A stretch of 64,000 nucleotides of DNA from Kibdelosporangium philippinense (GCF_021390435.2 NZ_JAJVCN010000002.1:2666001-2730000); one strand, 5' to 3'. Positions 34,801 through 43,857 are shown, counted from the first letter of the stretch. The notes: generated by a model not told the origin, from the letters alone. A program made the numbers and translations.

Positions 34801-37332
34801 CCCACTGTCGCCCGCGCCGCCGAAAGGGCGTTGACCGCGGCTACGGGCGATCTAGACGAGCACTCCCTAAAGTCCTTTGTGGACGCTATGGACCGGGCGG
34901 CCACGCTGTCGATCGCGGGTACCGTCGCGGCGGCCGTGCGCGGGTCGGAGGGTCTCACCTCAGCCGACATCGCCACTGCACTGGAGGTTCCGCCCAACCA
35001 TCATCGTCTGCTCGACCGTTGGCTTGAGCTGCTCGTCACCGCGGACCTGGTGCGGCGCGACGACGAGGGGCGCTACCACGGGTTCGTCGAGCCGGATCCC
35101 GAGACCGTCGCCGAAGCCTGGGACGAGGCGGCCGAACTCGAACGTGCCGTGCACTGGAGCCCGGTGCTGTTCACAGCGGTCCGCGAGTGCGCCCGTGCAC
35201 TGCCCGCCGTGCTTCGAGGCACCGTGGAAATCGACTCGGTGCTCTTCGCCGACCAGGCATCGGCGGTGCTGTCCGCCGCGTACCGGGACAACCTGCCCGT
35301 TCGGGTCCTGCACCAGGCGCTGACAGCGGCCGTCAGCGCGATCGCCGACGCGCACACCGCGACGACACCGTTGCGGATCATGGAGCTGGGAGTGCGCGGC
35401 GGCGGCGCGGCGGCGGCGTTGGTGCCCGAGCTCGCGGAGTTCTCCGTGGACTACCTCGTCACCGACAGCTCGCCGGGCATGCTCGCGCAGGCACGGGAGC
35501 TGTTCTCCGACCAACCCGGCAGCCGGTTCGGCCTCTTCGACTTCGACCGGGACCTGCGTGAGCAGGGATACGCCCCCAACTCGGTGGACGTGCTCGTCTG
35601 CGCGGGAACTCTCAACAACGCAGCCAACGCCGCCGACACACTGCGCGCCCTGACCGAACTCCTCGTCCCAGGCGGCTGGCTGGTACTGCTGGAGAACACC
35701 GCCGACGCGAGTGCGGCGCTCCAGATCTCGACCGAGTTCCTGGACACCCACAACCAGCTGTTCACCGACGTGCGCGCTGCCACGGGTCAGACGTTCCTGC
35801 GCCGTGAGCAGTGGGTCGAACTGCTGGCCGCCGCCGACGCCCGGATTGTGGCGGAACTGCCCGGCACCGACGGTGTGCTCGCTGCGGGCGGTCAACAGCT
35901 CTTCCTGGCACAGGTCAAGACCGACCGCGAGCCGGTGCGAGTGTCCGATCTGGTCGAACACGTCGGAACCCGACTGCCCGCCTACATGACGCCCACCTGG
36001 TGGCAGATCGTCGACAGCCTGCCGGTCACCGCCAACGGCAAGATCGACCGTCGCACGCTCGCGTCATGGGTGAGCACCGATCACGCCGACACCGAAGCAG
36101 CCGAGCCACTGGACGCGCTGGAGGCGCGGCTCGCGGCGCTGTGGGCCGGGCTGCTCGGGCTCGACCAGGTGGGACGCACCGACGACATCTTCGCACTGGG
36201 CGCGGATTCCCTGCTGGTCGCCCGATTCGTCGGGCAGCTGCGTGACGGCCTCGACGGCGTTGACGGGCCCGCCGAATGGGACCTTGAGTGGGAGATGGTG
36301 CTACGCCACCTCCTGCGCCATCCGACTGTCGCCGGCCTCGCCTCCTATCTGAGGGCCGAACGCGCGGCCACAGCCGCCGACTCGACGACCAGGACACCGA
36401 TCGTCGAGTTGGCAGGCGGTGGCGACGGCCCGGTGACGGTGCTCGTCCACGCCGGCCACGGCACCATGCGTCCCTACAGTGCCTTGCTGATGGACCCACG
36501 GCTGCGCAATCCCGAGGCGGGAACGGTGGTGGGGCTGGAGATCTCCTCGGTCGACGCTTATCTGAGTGCTGATCCGGCAGGTTTGATCCCTAGCATCGCC
36601 CACGAGTACGCAAGCGCGCTGCTGGACCGAGGCCGCCGGTTCAACATCATCGGCTATTCCGTGGGCGGCGTCATCGCCACCGAAGTGGCGCGGGCGCTCA
36701 CCGAGGCCGAGGCGCAGGTTGACTCGCTGATCGTGATCAGCAGCCACACGCCCTCCTTCCACCTCGACGACGAACTGCTTTTGGAGTACTCCTTCGCGCT
36801 GATGATGGGAATGGACCTCGCGAAGATCGGCTTCTCGCCGGACTTCGCCGGGGTCGGGAGGGCCGCGGCAGCAGTACTCGCGAAGACGCCGAAGGTCATC
36901 GCCGACGGGGCGATCGCAGACCTCGGCGGTGAGTTCGCCGACATCTCCGAGACGTTCCTCGCACTCGAATCAGTGCCCAGGATGCGGCGGATCGCACGCA
37001 TGTGCGAGGCGCTGCCCGCCGAGCTCGCCGGATCACTGGACCCGGAGGGAATGCTGCGCGCGTTGCGGGTGTACCAGCAGAGCACTGCCGCGTTGAGCCG
37101 CCACGAGGTGGAGCCCTACGCCGGTGACATCACCTTCCTGCGCCACGACGGGGCCTACCAGTTCCCCGGTGACCGGCAGGCACATACCGAGCACTGGGAA
37201 CGCGTGTGCCTGGGTCGGCTGACCGTGATCGACATCCCTGGTGATCACTTCAGCTGTCTGAGCGCGGAAAACGGCGACGTGGTCTCCGCTCACATCCACC
37301 TGGCGCTCTCCGGTGCGGAGACGACGTCATGA
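31891..37332 (+). CDS. NRPS2: docking-Cy-A(MT)-PCP-TE metallophore synthetase
   Basis: 1813 residues. An N-terminal TubC-like docking domain (about 1-57, NAKELVADLERIGIRLWAEGDELRF) precedes Cy3 (motif DLLVTDYAS, about 203). A3 follows (IYTSGSTGAPKG, about 656), with cysteine-type pocket motifs FDLSVYD, WNSVP, MLSGDW, ATEASIW. A domain of about 350 residues is inserted between A8 and the terminal NGKIDRR motif (about 990-1340); it is methyltransferase-like with MELGVRGGGAAAAL in place of the usual SAM loop. PCP (GADSLLVAR, about 1438) and a type I thioesterase (GYSVGG, about 1589; GDHFSC histidine near the end) close it. This is the PchF order plus a docking domain. It adds the last thiazoline residue, probably C-methylated, and releases the acid. 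Confidence 0.92.
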   Translation: MNAKELVADLERIGIRLWAEGDELRFRAPRGSLTQEYRDLLRADKPAVLDYLRVRQDIAELVADPAARHEPFPLTGIQTAYLLGRSRAHDYGGVACHAYVELAFGPDADPARLAAAWQTLVHRHDMLRAVVSADGYQRVLETVAEYRIETVDVRTADSLTVDSAIDAARAALRDRVPETDTWPLFALRMTHTATALVLHLSVDLLVTDYASLQLLLAELEDVYDGAELAPLELTFRDYVLGQRGLVDSPHYDRDREYWLGRLPDLPPAPDLPVLSTPEEVGAFRRIETELSGSDFNALSETAARHGLTPSSVLLTAYAETVGRWSRTPRFTITVPTFARLPLHPGVGAVVGDFTNAELLAVDLADALPFADRVRALHGTLLEDLAHPLFSGSEVLAELSRRGARTLMPVVFTSTLGTPGRVPKATVLHAETQTPQVWLDCQVMARGDRLTLAWDVRDGVLADRTADDMFDAFVALVRRLATQPDTWSRPVELPLPGRTQSTRQRVNSTAAPIPHELLHEPVLTAARNTPDAVAVWSKSGTLTYAELVDRSYAVAQALRDNDVRPGELVAVLMDKGPDQIVAVLGALFAGAAYLPIDTTQPVLRRDTIRTDAAVRVTLTHSGLTERPTGVCLDVDTVRPATRPVVTAVAPDALAYVIYTSGSTGAPKGVMISHRAAANTVADINRRFAVSPADRVLALAQLGFDLSVYDIFGPLSVGAAVVLPDDAHRGDPQAWAGTIDRAGVTIWNSVPAQFELLHSHLAAIGRALNGLRLAMLSGDWIPLSLPDRIRAVCEGIEVHSLGGATEASIWSISHRVGRVDPAWRSIPYGTPLSNQSWHVLDSALRPCPDWATGELYIGGVGLAEGYLGDAARTAERFITHPGTGERLYRTGDLGRYRPDGVIEFLGRVDDQVKIRGHRIEPGEIEAALAVAPGVASGVVLVDGVTGPGTGASAPRLVAFVEPARRTAPLPVPPTVARAAERALTAATGDLDEHSLKSFVDAMDRAATLSIAGTVAAAVRGSEGLTSADIATALEVPPNHHRLLDRWLELLVTADLVRRDDEGRYHGFVEPDPETVAEAWDEAAELERAVHWSPVLFTAVRECARALPAVLRGTVEIDSVLFADQASAVLSAAYRDNLPVRVLHQALTAAVSAIADAHTATTPLRIMELGVRGGGAAAALVPELAEFSVDYLVTDSSPGMLAQARELFSDQPGSRFGLFDFDRDLREQGYAPNSVDVLVCAGTLNNAANAADTLRALTELLVPGGWLVLLENTADASAALQISTEFLDTHNQLFTDVRAATGQTFLRREQWVELLAAADARIVAELPGTDGVLAAGGQQLFLAQVKTDREPVRVSDLVEHVGTRLPAYMTPTWWQIVDSLPVTANGKIDRRTLASWVSTDHADTEAAEPLDALEARLAALWAGLLGLDQVGRTDDIFALGADSLLVARFVGQLRDGLDGVDGPAEWDLEWEMVLRHLLRHPTVAGLASYLRAERAATAADSTTRTPIVELAGGGDGPVTVLVHAGHGTMRPYSALLMDPRLRNPEAGTVVGLEISSVDAYLSADPAGLIPSIAHEYASALLDRGRRFNIIGYSVGGVIATEVARALTEAEAQVDSLIVISSHTPSFHLDDELLLEYSFALMMGMDLAKIGFSPDFAGVGRAAAAVLAKTPKVIADGAIADLGGEFADISETFLALESVPRMRRIARMCEALPAELAGSLDPEGMLRALRVYQQSTAALSRHEVEPYAGDITFLRHDGAYQFPGDRQAHTEHWERVCLGRLTVIDIPGDHFSCLSAENGDVVSAHIHLALSGAETTS

Positions 37333-38423
37333 TCGGCGTGCTGGGCGCCTCCGGCTCGGTCGGCCGTCATGTCGTGGAGTTGTTGCGGGACGCGGGAGAG
37401 CTGAGGGTGGGAGGCCGCACCCTGGACACCCTCCCGCCCGCACACGAGCGGGTACAGGTCGACATCGACGACCCCGCCTCCCTGAAGGAGTTCTGCGCAG
37501 GTCTGTCCATTGTGGTCAATTGTGCGGGTCCGTCCTACGCGGTGAAGGACCGGGTCGCGAACGCGGCACTCGCGGTCGGGGCCGACTACGTGGATCTCGG
37601 TGGTGACGCCCCCGCGCACGAGGCGCTGACCGCGTCGGGCGCCGTGACGCCGGGGCGCACGGTGGTGCTGTCCGCGGGAACGGTGCCAGGGCTCTCCGTG
37701 TTGTTGCCGCGCCACCTGCTCGATCAGGTGCCCGATGCGACCGGGTTGACCGCGTATGTCGGCGGACTCGAACACTGCTCGCCGACGGCGGCGACGGACA
37801 TCCTGCTCTCACTCACCGTGGGCGGTGCGAACGGTGAGCCGTTCGGGTACCCGCTCGCCGCGTTGCGGCACGGCAGGCGAGAGCTGCGCGCACTACGCGC
37901 CAGCGAGGACGCGGAGGCGGCGTTTTTCCCGGGCAGGGTAGCGCTGCAACCGATCCTCACCGCGGAACTTGAGCGCTTCGCGGGCCGGCATCGGGTGCCC
38001 GAGCTGGACTGGTACAACGTTTTTCCGGGAAGTCAGGCCAGGAAGGTCTTCAGCCGTCTGCCCGCGCTGTCCCTGCGCGAGGGCGCCGAGCGGGACGACA
38101 TTCGTGACCAGATGGTGCGGGCCGCCCGGATCGACCTGGCGGGGCACAACCCGTACTACCGCATGGTGTTTGTCCTCACCGGACGGTCGGGTGCGGTGAC
38201 GGCCGTGTTGCGCGCCGAGAACAGCTATCGGATCACCGCCTTCGTCGCGGCGAGTGCCGCCCGCGCGATCCTCGATCGTCGGGTGCCCGAGGGCCTGCAC
38301 TTCGCAGGCGAGACTATCGACCCGCGGACGATCGTCGACGGCCTTGTGTCCGGCGCGATCGCCGAGATCACCCTGCACGACGGTGACCTGCGGACCGACA
38401 CCTTCGAGGACGGAGCACTGTGA
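37329..38423 (+). CDS. Saccharopine dehydrogenase-like NAD(P)-binding protein
   Basis: A 364-residue protein with an N-terminal Rossmann fold (MIGVLGASGSVGRHVVELL) and SIVVNCAGPS plus DYVDLGGD motifs of the saccharopine-dehydrogenase/trans-acting enoyl reductase group. The ATG overlaps the NRPS2 stop and its own stop overlaps the imide reductase GTG, so it is part of the biosynthetic operon. As far as I recall, similar genes accompany coelibactin-type clusters. It may reduce an intermediate alongside the imide reductase, but no specific reaction can be shown. Confidence 0.8.
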   Translation: MIGVLGASGSVGRHVVELLRDAGELRVGGRTLDTLPPAHERVQVDIDDPASLKEFCAGLSIVVNCAGPSYAVKDRVANAALAVGADYVDLGGDAPAHEALTASGAVTPGRTVVLSAGTVPGLSVLLPRHLLDQVPDATGLTAYVGGLEHCSPTAATDILLSLTVGGANGEPFGYPLAALRHGRRELRALRASEDAEAAFFPGRVALQPILTAELERFAGRHRVPELDWYNVFPGSQARKVFSRLPALSLREGAERDDIRDQMVRAARIDLAGHNPYYRMVFVLTGRSGAVTAVLRAENSYRITAFVAASAARAILDRRVPEGLHFAGETIDPRTIVDGLVSGAIAEITLHDGDLRTDTFEDGAL

Positions 38424-39502
38424 GCGGCCCGGCGAAGCCCTTGCGCACCATAGTCTGCGGGACGAACTTCGGCCGCCTCTACCTCGACGCCCTCCGTGCG
38501 CTGCCGCAGTTCGAGCTCGTCGGGCTGCTCAGCCGGGGCAGCGGGTACTCCGCCGCCCTGGCCGACCGCCTCGGCGTTCCCTCTTACTCGCGCGTCGAGG
38601 ACCTGCCCGCCGCCGTCGACGTGGCCTGCGTGGTCGTGCCGTCCGGGGTCCCAGCGGGTGTGGGGACCGCGCTGGCCGTACGGCTGCTGGCGCGCGGCGT
38701 GCACGTGCTCCAGGAGCATCCGCTTCATCCCGACGAGCTGGCCACCTGCCTGCGGGCGGCGAGCGCCCACGGCAGGCAGTACCGGCTCAACACCCACTAC
38801 CCACGCCTGCCCGAGGTGCGCCGCTTCCTGGAGGCGGCGACGCGACTGCGAGGCAAACGGAAGCTGTTGTTCGCCGATGTCGTGACGCCTGTGCACCTGT
38901 TGCAGCCGGTGGTGGACATCATCGGGCAGGCGCTGGGCGGTTTGAGTCCGTGCACCTTCGGCGAGCCGGTGGGAAGCGGTCCAATCCGGACGGTCGACGG
39001 TGTGATCGCGGGCGTTCCGTTGAGCCTGCGTGTGCACCACCAGCTGGACCCCACCGATCACGACAACCACGCGCTGTTCTGGCCGAGGATCACTGTGGGC
39101 AGCGACGGCGGCGTTCTCACACTGGCTGATGTGCATGGTCCGGTGCTGTGGAGCCCACGGCTGCACTCGCGGCGCGAGGACGACCACCGGCTCACGCTAG
39201 CGGGCGGTTCACTCGAACTACCGACGACTTCGACGCTCGGTCCGGTGGTGCGCCACCAGCCCACCTACGCCGAGGCGTTTCGCACGATCTGGCCCGCGGC
39301 GATCGGCGCCGCTTTGACCGACTTCGCCACGGCGATGGGGGAAACGGCGGACCCGCTGCGCTGGGGCCAGCGTGATCTGGCGGTGTGTCGCCGCTGGCAA
39401 CAGCTGCTGGACCGGCTTGGCCAACCGGACCTGATCCGGCCCGCCACACCCACACCGCTGGCGGTCTCGGAGCTGGTGAGATCCGACGAGGTGACGTCAT
39501 GA
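38420..39502 (+). CDS. Thiazolinyl imide reductase (PchG/YbtU/Irp3 family)
   Basis: A 360-residue Gfo/Idh/MocA-fold oxidoreductase. It starts TIVCGTNFGRLYLDALRALPQFELVGLLSRGS and has DVACVVVPSGVPAG, GVHVLQEHPLHPDEL and YRLNTHYPRLPEVRRF, hallmarks of the thiazolinyl imide reductase family. These enzymes use NADPH to reduce one thiazoline, on the carrier-bound chain, to thiazolidine. It lies directly after the NRPS genes in the same coupled operon. It predicts that one of the three rings in the product is a thiazolidine. Confidence 0.88.
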   Translation: MSGPAKPLRTIVCGTNFGRLYLDALRALPQFELVGLLSRGSGYSAALADRLGVPSYSRVEDLPAAVDVACVVVPSGVPAGVGTALAVRLLARGVHVLQEHPLHPDELATCLRAASAHGRQYRLNTHYPRLPEVRRFLEAATRLRGKRKLLFADVVTPVHLLQPVVDIIGQALGGLSPCTFGEPVGSGPIRTVDGVIAGVPLSLRVHHQLDPTDHDNHALFWPRITVGSDGGVLTLADVHGPVLWSPRLHSRREDDHRLTLAGGSLELPTTSTLGPVVRHQPTYAEAFRTIWPAAIGAALTDFATAMGETADPLRWGQRDLAVCRRWQQLLDRLGQPDLIRPATPTPLAVSELVRSDEVTS

Positions 39503-40206
39503 AGGCCGACTACACCGCCGCCGCGGAGTTCTACGAGCTGGTCGCCGACCGCCAGGTGCGGGTGAGCGGTCCGCCGCTGACGACCGCATTGTCCACAGTG
39601 GACCCATCGACGGGGCCGGTTGTCGAGATCGGTGCGGGCACCGGTCGGATTACCGAGGTCATCTCGGCGGCACTGCCGGATACGCGGGTGCTCGCGGCGG
39701 AGCCCTGCCCGTCGATGCGGGCCGTGCTCACGAGCCGTGTGTTCACCGACCCCGGCCTGCGTGATCGGGTCACCGTGGTCGCCGATTCCGTGAACACGCT
39801 GGCGCTTCCGGAGCAGATCAGTGCCGTCGTGCTCTTCGGCGTGGTCAACCACTTGCCGCCTGCGGAGCGGGTGGACCTGCTGCGCAGGCTCGGCGCCCGG
39901 ATGCCGGAGACCGGCCCGATCGTGGTGGAGCTGATGGGAGGCCGGTACGCCAGGCGGATTCCGCGCGCCCGGATCCTGCGTGAGTCGATCGGTGAGCTGA
40001 CCTACGAGTGGTGGGCGGGCGCCGAAGCCGTGGCGGAGTGCCTGCTGCGCTGGCGCACCGTCTGGAAGGTCTTCGCCGGGGAGGAACTGGTCCGGGTCGT
40101 GCGCGACGAGTACGAGTGGGCGACTGTCGGACTCGACGAACTGGCCGAGGAGGCCGGTCTGCGCTGCCGGCTCCTCGGCCCTGAAATCGGGGTGTTCACC
40201 AGGTGA
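39499..40206 (+). CDS. SAM-dependent methyltransferase 1 of the cluster
   Basis: A 235-residue class I methyltransferase with SAM motif GPVVEIGAGTGRITEVISAAL (about residues 35-55) and PCPSMRAVLTSRVF. It is a clear paralogue of the gene at 41447: both share EIGAGTGR, MRAVLTSRVF and ESIGELTYEWW. The ATG overlaps the preceding stop, and the stop overlaps the convergent P450 gene's end by 11 bases. It is likely an O- or N-methyltransferase for tailoring; the target atom is unknown. Confidence 0.85.
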   Translation: MKADYTAAAEFYELVADRQVRVSGPPLTTALSTVDPSTGPVVEIGAGTGRITEVISAALPDTRVLAAEPCPSMRAVLTSRVFTDPGLRDRVTVVADSVNTLALPEQISAVVLFGVVNHLPPAERVDLLRRLGARMPETGPIVVELMGGRYARRIPRARILRESIGELTYEWWAGAEAVAECLLRWRTVWKVFAGEELVRVVRDEYEWATVGLDELAEEAGLRCRLLGPEIGVFTR

Positions 40207-41401
40207 CCGGCACCCGCACCGGACCGAACGAGATCGCGCCGTGGCGAAACTCCAGGCTCTGGATCGGCTCCGCGAGGCGGAGTTCGGGAATTCGGTCGAA
40301 CAGCGTGCCGATCGCGACCTCCAACTCGACGCGGGCGAGATTCTGGCCGACACACTGATGCACACCCGAACCAAAAGCGACATGACTTCGATTCGATCGC
40401 CGGAAATCAATCTTCTCCGACTCCGGAAAAACGGTTGGATCATGATTGGCGGCAGCCAAAAGCGGAATCACGCCAGCACCGGCAGGAATTGTCTTGCCGT
40501 TGATCTCGATATCTTCGGTCGCCACTCGCAACGCGATGGAGTCACCCACCGACAGCGCTCGCAGCAGCTCGTCCACCGCACCGGACAGCAGGGTGTGGTC
40601 GGTCTGCAGTTCGGTGAGCAGTTCCGGCGTCTGCAGCAGTGCCAGTGCGCTGAGCGCGATCTGGCTCGTGGTGGTCTCCATGCCCGCGATGACGGTGATC
40701 GTGACGGTCGCGAGCAGCTCGTCCCACTGCAGGGCGCCGGACCGGTAGTGATTGATGATCAGCCTGCTCAGCAGGTCGTCGCCGGGCTCCTGCGCCCGCT
40801 CGCGAGCCAGGCCGCCGAAGACCTCGAACAGTCCGTCCAGCCCTTCGGTCGCACTGTTCGCACTGCTCTCGGCTCCGCCGATGTGCTGGGACCCGAGCGC
40901 TCCGGTGATCTTGCGGAACCACGGGTCGGTACGTCGCACACCGATCAGTTCACCCATGACCGTGGTCGACACCACATGGGCGAACTGGCTCACAAGATCG
41001 ACGGGGCCGCCGTGTCGCAGCAGCTCGTCGATCCGCTCGTCCACGATTCGCTGCACCGCGCGCCGCATCGCCCGCGCTCGGCGCATGGTCATCTCGCCGA
41101 CCAGCATCCGCCGGTAGGCGGTGTGTTCGGGCGGGTCCATCCGCAGGAACGGCCGCACGCGCGAGGCGACCTCCTGCTCACCCGCCACCAGGGCTGGGAA
41201 ATTCGGATGTCGGACGTCGGAGCTGATCCTGCGGTCGGCCAGAATAGCCCGCACCTCGTCGTAGCCCGTGATCACCCAAGCTGTCCTTCCAGTGGACAAA
41301 GTCACTTCACCGACTGGACCTTCAGCCCTCATGTCGACATATTCGGCAGGTTCCGAGAAGGGGCATGCGCGCTGCACAGGAAATTGCCGCAGGTGAGTCA
41401 T
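40196..41401 (-). CDS. Cytochrome P450
   Basis: A 401-residue bacterial P450. The heme-binding loop is HVAFGSGVHQCVGQNLAR (FxxGxHxCxG), the I-helix is VIAGMETTTSQIAL, and the ExxR motif is ELLRAL in the K-helix region. The ATG at 41401-41399 (MTHLRQFPVQRACPF) is chosen over a longer open frame that runs into the divergent methyltransferase gene. The gene is transcribed on its own against the operon, from a short region with a weak Fur/Zur-like site. The coelibactin cluster also carries a P450. Probable role: hydroxylation or oxidation of the metallophore. No ferredoxin gene is adjacent. Confidence 0.9.
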   Translation of the reverse strand: MTHLRQFPVQRACPFSEPAEYVDMRAEGPVGEVTLSTGRTAWVITGYDEVRAILADRRISSDVRHPNFPALVAGEQEVASRVRPFLRMDPPEHTAYRRMLVGEMTMRRARAMRRAVQRIVDERIDELLRHGGPVDLVSQFAHVVSTTVMGELIGVRRTDPWFRKITGALGSQHIGGAESSANSATEGLDGLFEVFGGLARERAQEPGDDLLSRLIINHYRSGALQWDELLATVTITVIAGMETTTSQIALSALALLQTPELLTELQTDHTLLSGAVDELLRALSVGDSIALRVATEDIEINGKTIPAGAGVIPLLAAANHDPTVFPESEKIDFRRSNRSHVAFGSGVHQCVGQNLARVELEVAIGTLFDRIPELRLAEPIQSLEFRHGAISFGPVRVPVTW

Positions 41402-41413
41402 GGCGTCGACGAT

Positions 41414-41434
41414 AGTCAATGAGAACCATTTTTG
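41414..41434. promoter_or_regulatory. Weak Fur/Zur-like site between the P450 and methyltransferase 2 genes
   Basis: Core AATGA (41418-41422) and CATTTT (41427-41432) match the centre of the site at 25392, with 12 of 21 positions agreeing overall. It lies in the 45-base divergent gap and could serve both genes. Confidence 0.4.
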
Positions 41435-41446
41435 GAAAGGACTAGG

Positions 41447-42157
41447 ATGTTCACTGACGACTACGCGGACTATGCGGAGTTCTACGACCTGATCGCGGCC
41501 TGGCACGTACCGACGATCGCCGAACAGCTGGCCGCCGCACTGGCCACTGTGGCCAGTGCGGCGGGGCCGGTGCTGGAGGTCGGCGCGGGCACCGGCCGCG
41601 TCACCCAGATCATCGCCGAGGCGCTTCCCCAGGCGCACATCATCGCCGAGGAACCATCAGGTCCCATGCGGGCGGTGCTCACCAGCCGCGTGTTCTCCGA
41701 CCCCGTGCTGCGCCCACGGGTCACCATCCGGCATGAGCCGGTGCAGGACATGCCGCTTCCGGAGCGCCTCAGCGCGGCTGTGTTCATCGGTGTGCTCGGG
41801 CATCTGACGGCGCCGGAGCGAGTCGCCCTCTGGCAGCGACTCACGCCACGACTGGCAGCGGGCGCACCCGTTGTGGTCGACCTGTTCGCGAGCAACGCGC
41901 AACCGACCGAGCCGATCCGGTTGCTGGCCGAGTCGATCGGTGAGCTGACCTACGAGTGGTGGATCAGTGCCAAGCCCACCTCCGACGGTGCGCTGCGCCC
42001 CCTCCGGACGTGGAAGGTGATCAACGGCGACGAGGTCATGCGCACTGTGCAGACGAGCGGCACCTGGTCCCCCTTCACCCTTGAGGAACTGGCGCAGGAG
42101 TCCGGACTCACTCCGCACCGCGACGAGTCCTCGTCAGTCGCGGTGCTGATCCGATGA
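41447..42157 (+). CDS. SAM-dependent methyltransferase 2 of the cluster
   Basis: A 236-residue paralogue of the enzyme at 39499 (shared VGAGTGR, MRAVLTSRVFSDP and ESIGELTYEWW). ATG 41447 (MFTDDYADYAEFYDL) aligns with the start of its paralogue and has AAAGGA upstream; a TTG 15 bases earlier is open but less likely. It is the first gene of the rightward unit that includes the ABC transporter; its stop overlaps the ABC ATG. The target is unknown. Confidence 0.84.
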   Translation: MFTDDYADYAEFYDLIAAWHVPTIAEQLAAALATVASAAGPVLEVGAGTGRVTQIIAEALPQAHIIAEEPSGPMRAVLTSRVFSDPVLRPRVTIRHEPVQDMPLPERLSAAVFIGVLGHLTAPERVALWQRLTPRLAAGAPVVVDLFASNAQPTEPIRLLAESIGELTYEWWISAKPTSDGALRPLRTWKVINGDEVMRTVQTSGTWSPFTLEELAQESGLTPHRDESSSVAVLIR

Positions 42158-43857
42158 CACCCCTGTCGTTGCTGAAGGAGGTGCGATCGCCGCTCGGCGC
42201 GGCGATCGCGCTCCAAACGCTGGCCGCCGTGGCAGGTGTGCTGCTGTTCGTCGCGCTCGCCGACCTCGCCGAACAGTTGCCGCACGGTGCCGCGGCGATC
42301 TGGCCTCCGTTGGTGTTGGGGGCGATCGCGGTGCTGGCCGCGACGCTGCTGACCTCTGCGGCCACGACGCTCAGCCACCTCGCGGACACGCGGCTGCAAC
42401 TGCGGCTGCGGCAGCGGCTCGCCGACCGGATCGGCCGCCTGCCGCTGGGCTGGTTCGCGACGCAGGGGGCGGGCCGGGTCGCCAAGGTCGTGCGCGACGA
42501 CGTGCACGGCCTGCACCACCTGGTCGCGCACACCCTGCTCGACGTCACCGCCGTGGTGGTGACTCCGTTGGCGGCACTCGGCTTCCTCATCGCGGCCGAC
42601 CCGTGGCTCGCCCTGGTCAGTGTGCTCCCGCTGGTGGTCGGTGTGGCGTTGTTCGCCCGCAGCCTGGCCGGTTCGGCGGCGCAGTTCACCGAATACGGCA
42701 CAGCGCAGCGGGAGATCAACGCCGGTGTCGTCGAGTTCGTCAACGGCATCGCGGTCGTCAAGACCTACGGCGGCGGACAGCGCGCGCACCGTCGGTTCGC
42801 CGACGCCACTGCCGTGTTCCACGACTTCTTCCGCGCGTGGGCCGGCCGGACCACGACGATCACCACGAGTGCCTTCCTGGCCGTCTCCGCGCCCGCGGTG
42901 TTGGTTGTCGTACTGGGCGTGGGCATCTGGCTGGTCGACTCGCAGATCAGTTCGCCTGCCGATCTGCTGACCGCCGCACTGCTGGCTCCGCCGATGGCCG
43001 CTCCACTGGCGGCCATCGGCACCTGGATGCAGCAGCTGCGTGCCGGGGTGTCCGCGGCGGAGTCGGTGACGGCGTTGCTCGCCGAACCCGAACTGCCCCA
43101 GCCGCAGGCACCGCGCATCCCTGACGGGTCGGTGGTGCGCCTGGAGAACGTGGCTTTCTCCTATGACGGCGAGACCGAGGTACTGCGGGGGATCGACTTG
43201 GAGCTGAGGCCGGGCACGGTCACCGCGCTGGTCGGCCCGTCGGGGGCGGGAAAGTCCACTGTGGCCCTTCTCGTCGCCAGGTTCCACGACGTGACGCGCG
43301 GCCGGATCACCCTGGGCGGAGTCGACGTTCGGGAGCTCAGCACCGAGACTCTCTTCCAGCACATCGGATTCGTCTTCCAGGACGCCATGCTGCTGCGTAT
43401 GTCCGTCGCTGACAACATCCGGCTCGGCCGCCCGTCCGCCACTGACGCGCAGGTGCACGCGGCCGCGCGGGCGGCCCGAGTGCACGACCGGATCGTCGAG
43501 GACCCACGGGGCTACGACGCCATCGTCGGAGTTGACGTGGACTTCTCCGGCGGTGAGCGGCAGCGGATCGCCATCGCCCGTGCCGTACTCGCCGACACCC
43601 CGGTGCTGGTGCTGGACGAAGCGACCGCGTTCGCCGACCCGGAGTCGGAGGAACTGATCCAGGACGCGCTGTCGGAGCTCGCGCGGGGACGCACGCTGCT
43701 GGTGGTCGCACACCGGCTGCGCACCATCGTCGACGCGGATCAGATCGTGGTGCTGAGCGAAGGCCAGATCGTCCACAAAGGACGCCACGGGGATCTGCTC
43801 GCGGAACCGGGCCGGTATGCCCGGATGTGGCAGGCGCAGGAGGGAAGTCACACGTGA
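42154..43857 (+). CDS. ABC transporter, fused membrane and ATPase domains (first of pair)
   Basis: 567 residues: an exporter-fold membrane domain with about six helices (1-310), then an ATPase with Walker A GPSGAGKST (about 364), signature DFSGGERQRIAIARAV (about 468) and Walker B VLVLDEAT. It is a half-transporter pairing with the next gene, in the style of YbtP/YbtQ and IrtA/IrtB, which use an exporter fold to import siderophores. It lacks the siderophore-interacting FAD domain found at the IrtA N-terminus. Import of the metal complex is the likely role; export cannot be excluded. Confidence 0.88.
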   Translation: MTPLSLLKEVRSPLGAAIALQTLAAVAGVLLFVALADLAEQLPHGAAAIWPPLVLGAIAVLAATLLTSAATTLSHLADTRLQLRLRQRLADRIGRLPLGWFATQGAGRVAKVVRDDVHGLHHLVAHTLLDVTAVVVTPLAALGFLIAADPWLALVSVLPLVVGVALFARSLAGSAAQFTEYGTAQREINAGVVEFVNGIAVVKTYGGGQRAHRRFADATAVFHDFFRAWAGRTTTITTSAFLAVSAPAVLVVVLGVGIWLVDSQISSPADLLTAALLAPPMAAPLAAIGTWMQQLRAGVSAAESVTALLAEPELPQPQAPRIPDGSVVRLENVAFSYDGETEVLRGIDLELRPGTVTALVGPSGAGKSTVALLVARFHDVTRGRITLGGVDVRELSTETLFQHIGFVFQDAMLLRMSVADNIRLGRPSATDAQVHAAARAARVHDRIVEDPRGYDAIVGVDVDFSGGERQRIAIARAVLADTPVLVLDEATAFADPESEELIQDALSELARGRTLLVVAHRLRTIVDADQIVVLSEGQIVHKGRHGDLLAEPGRYARMWQAQEGSHT

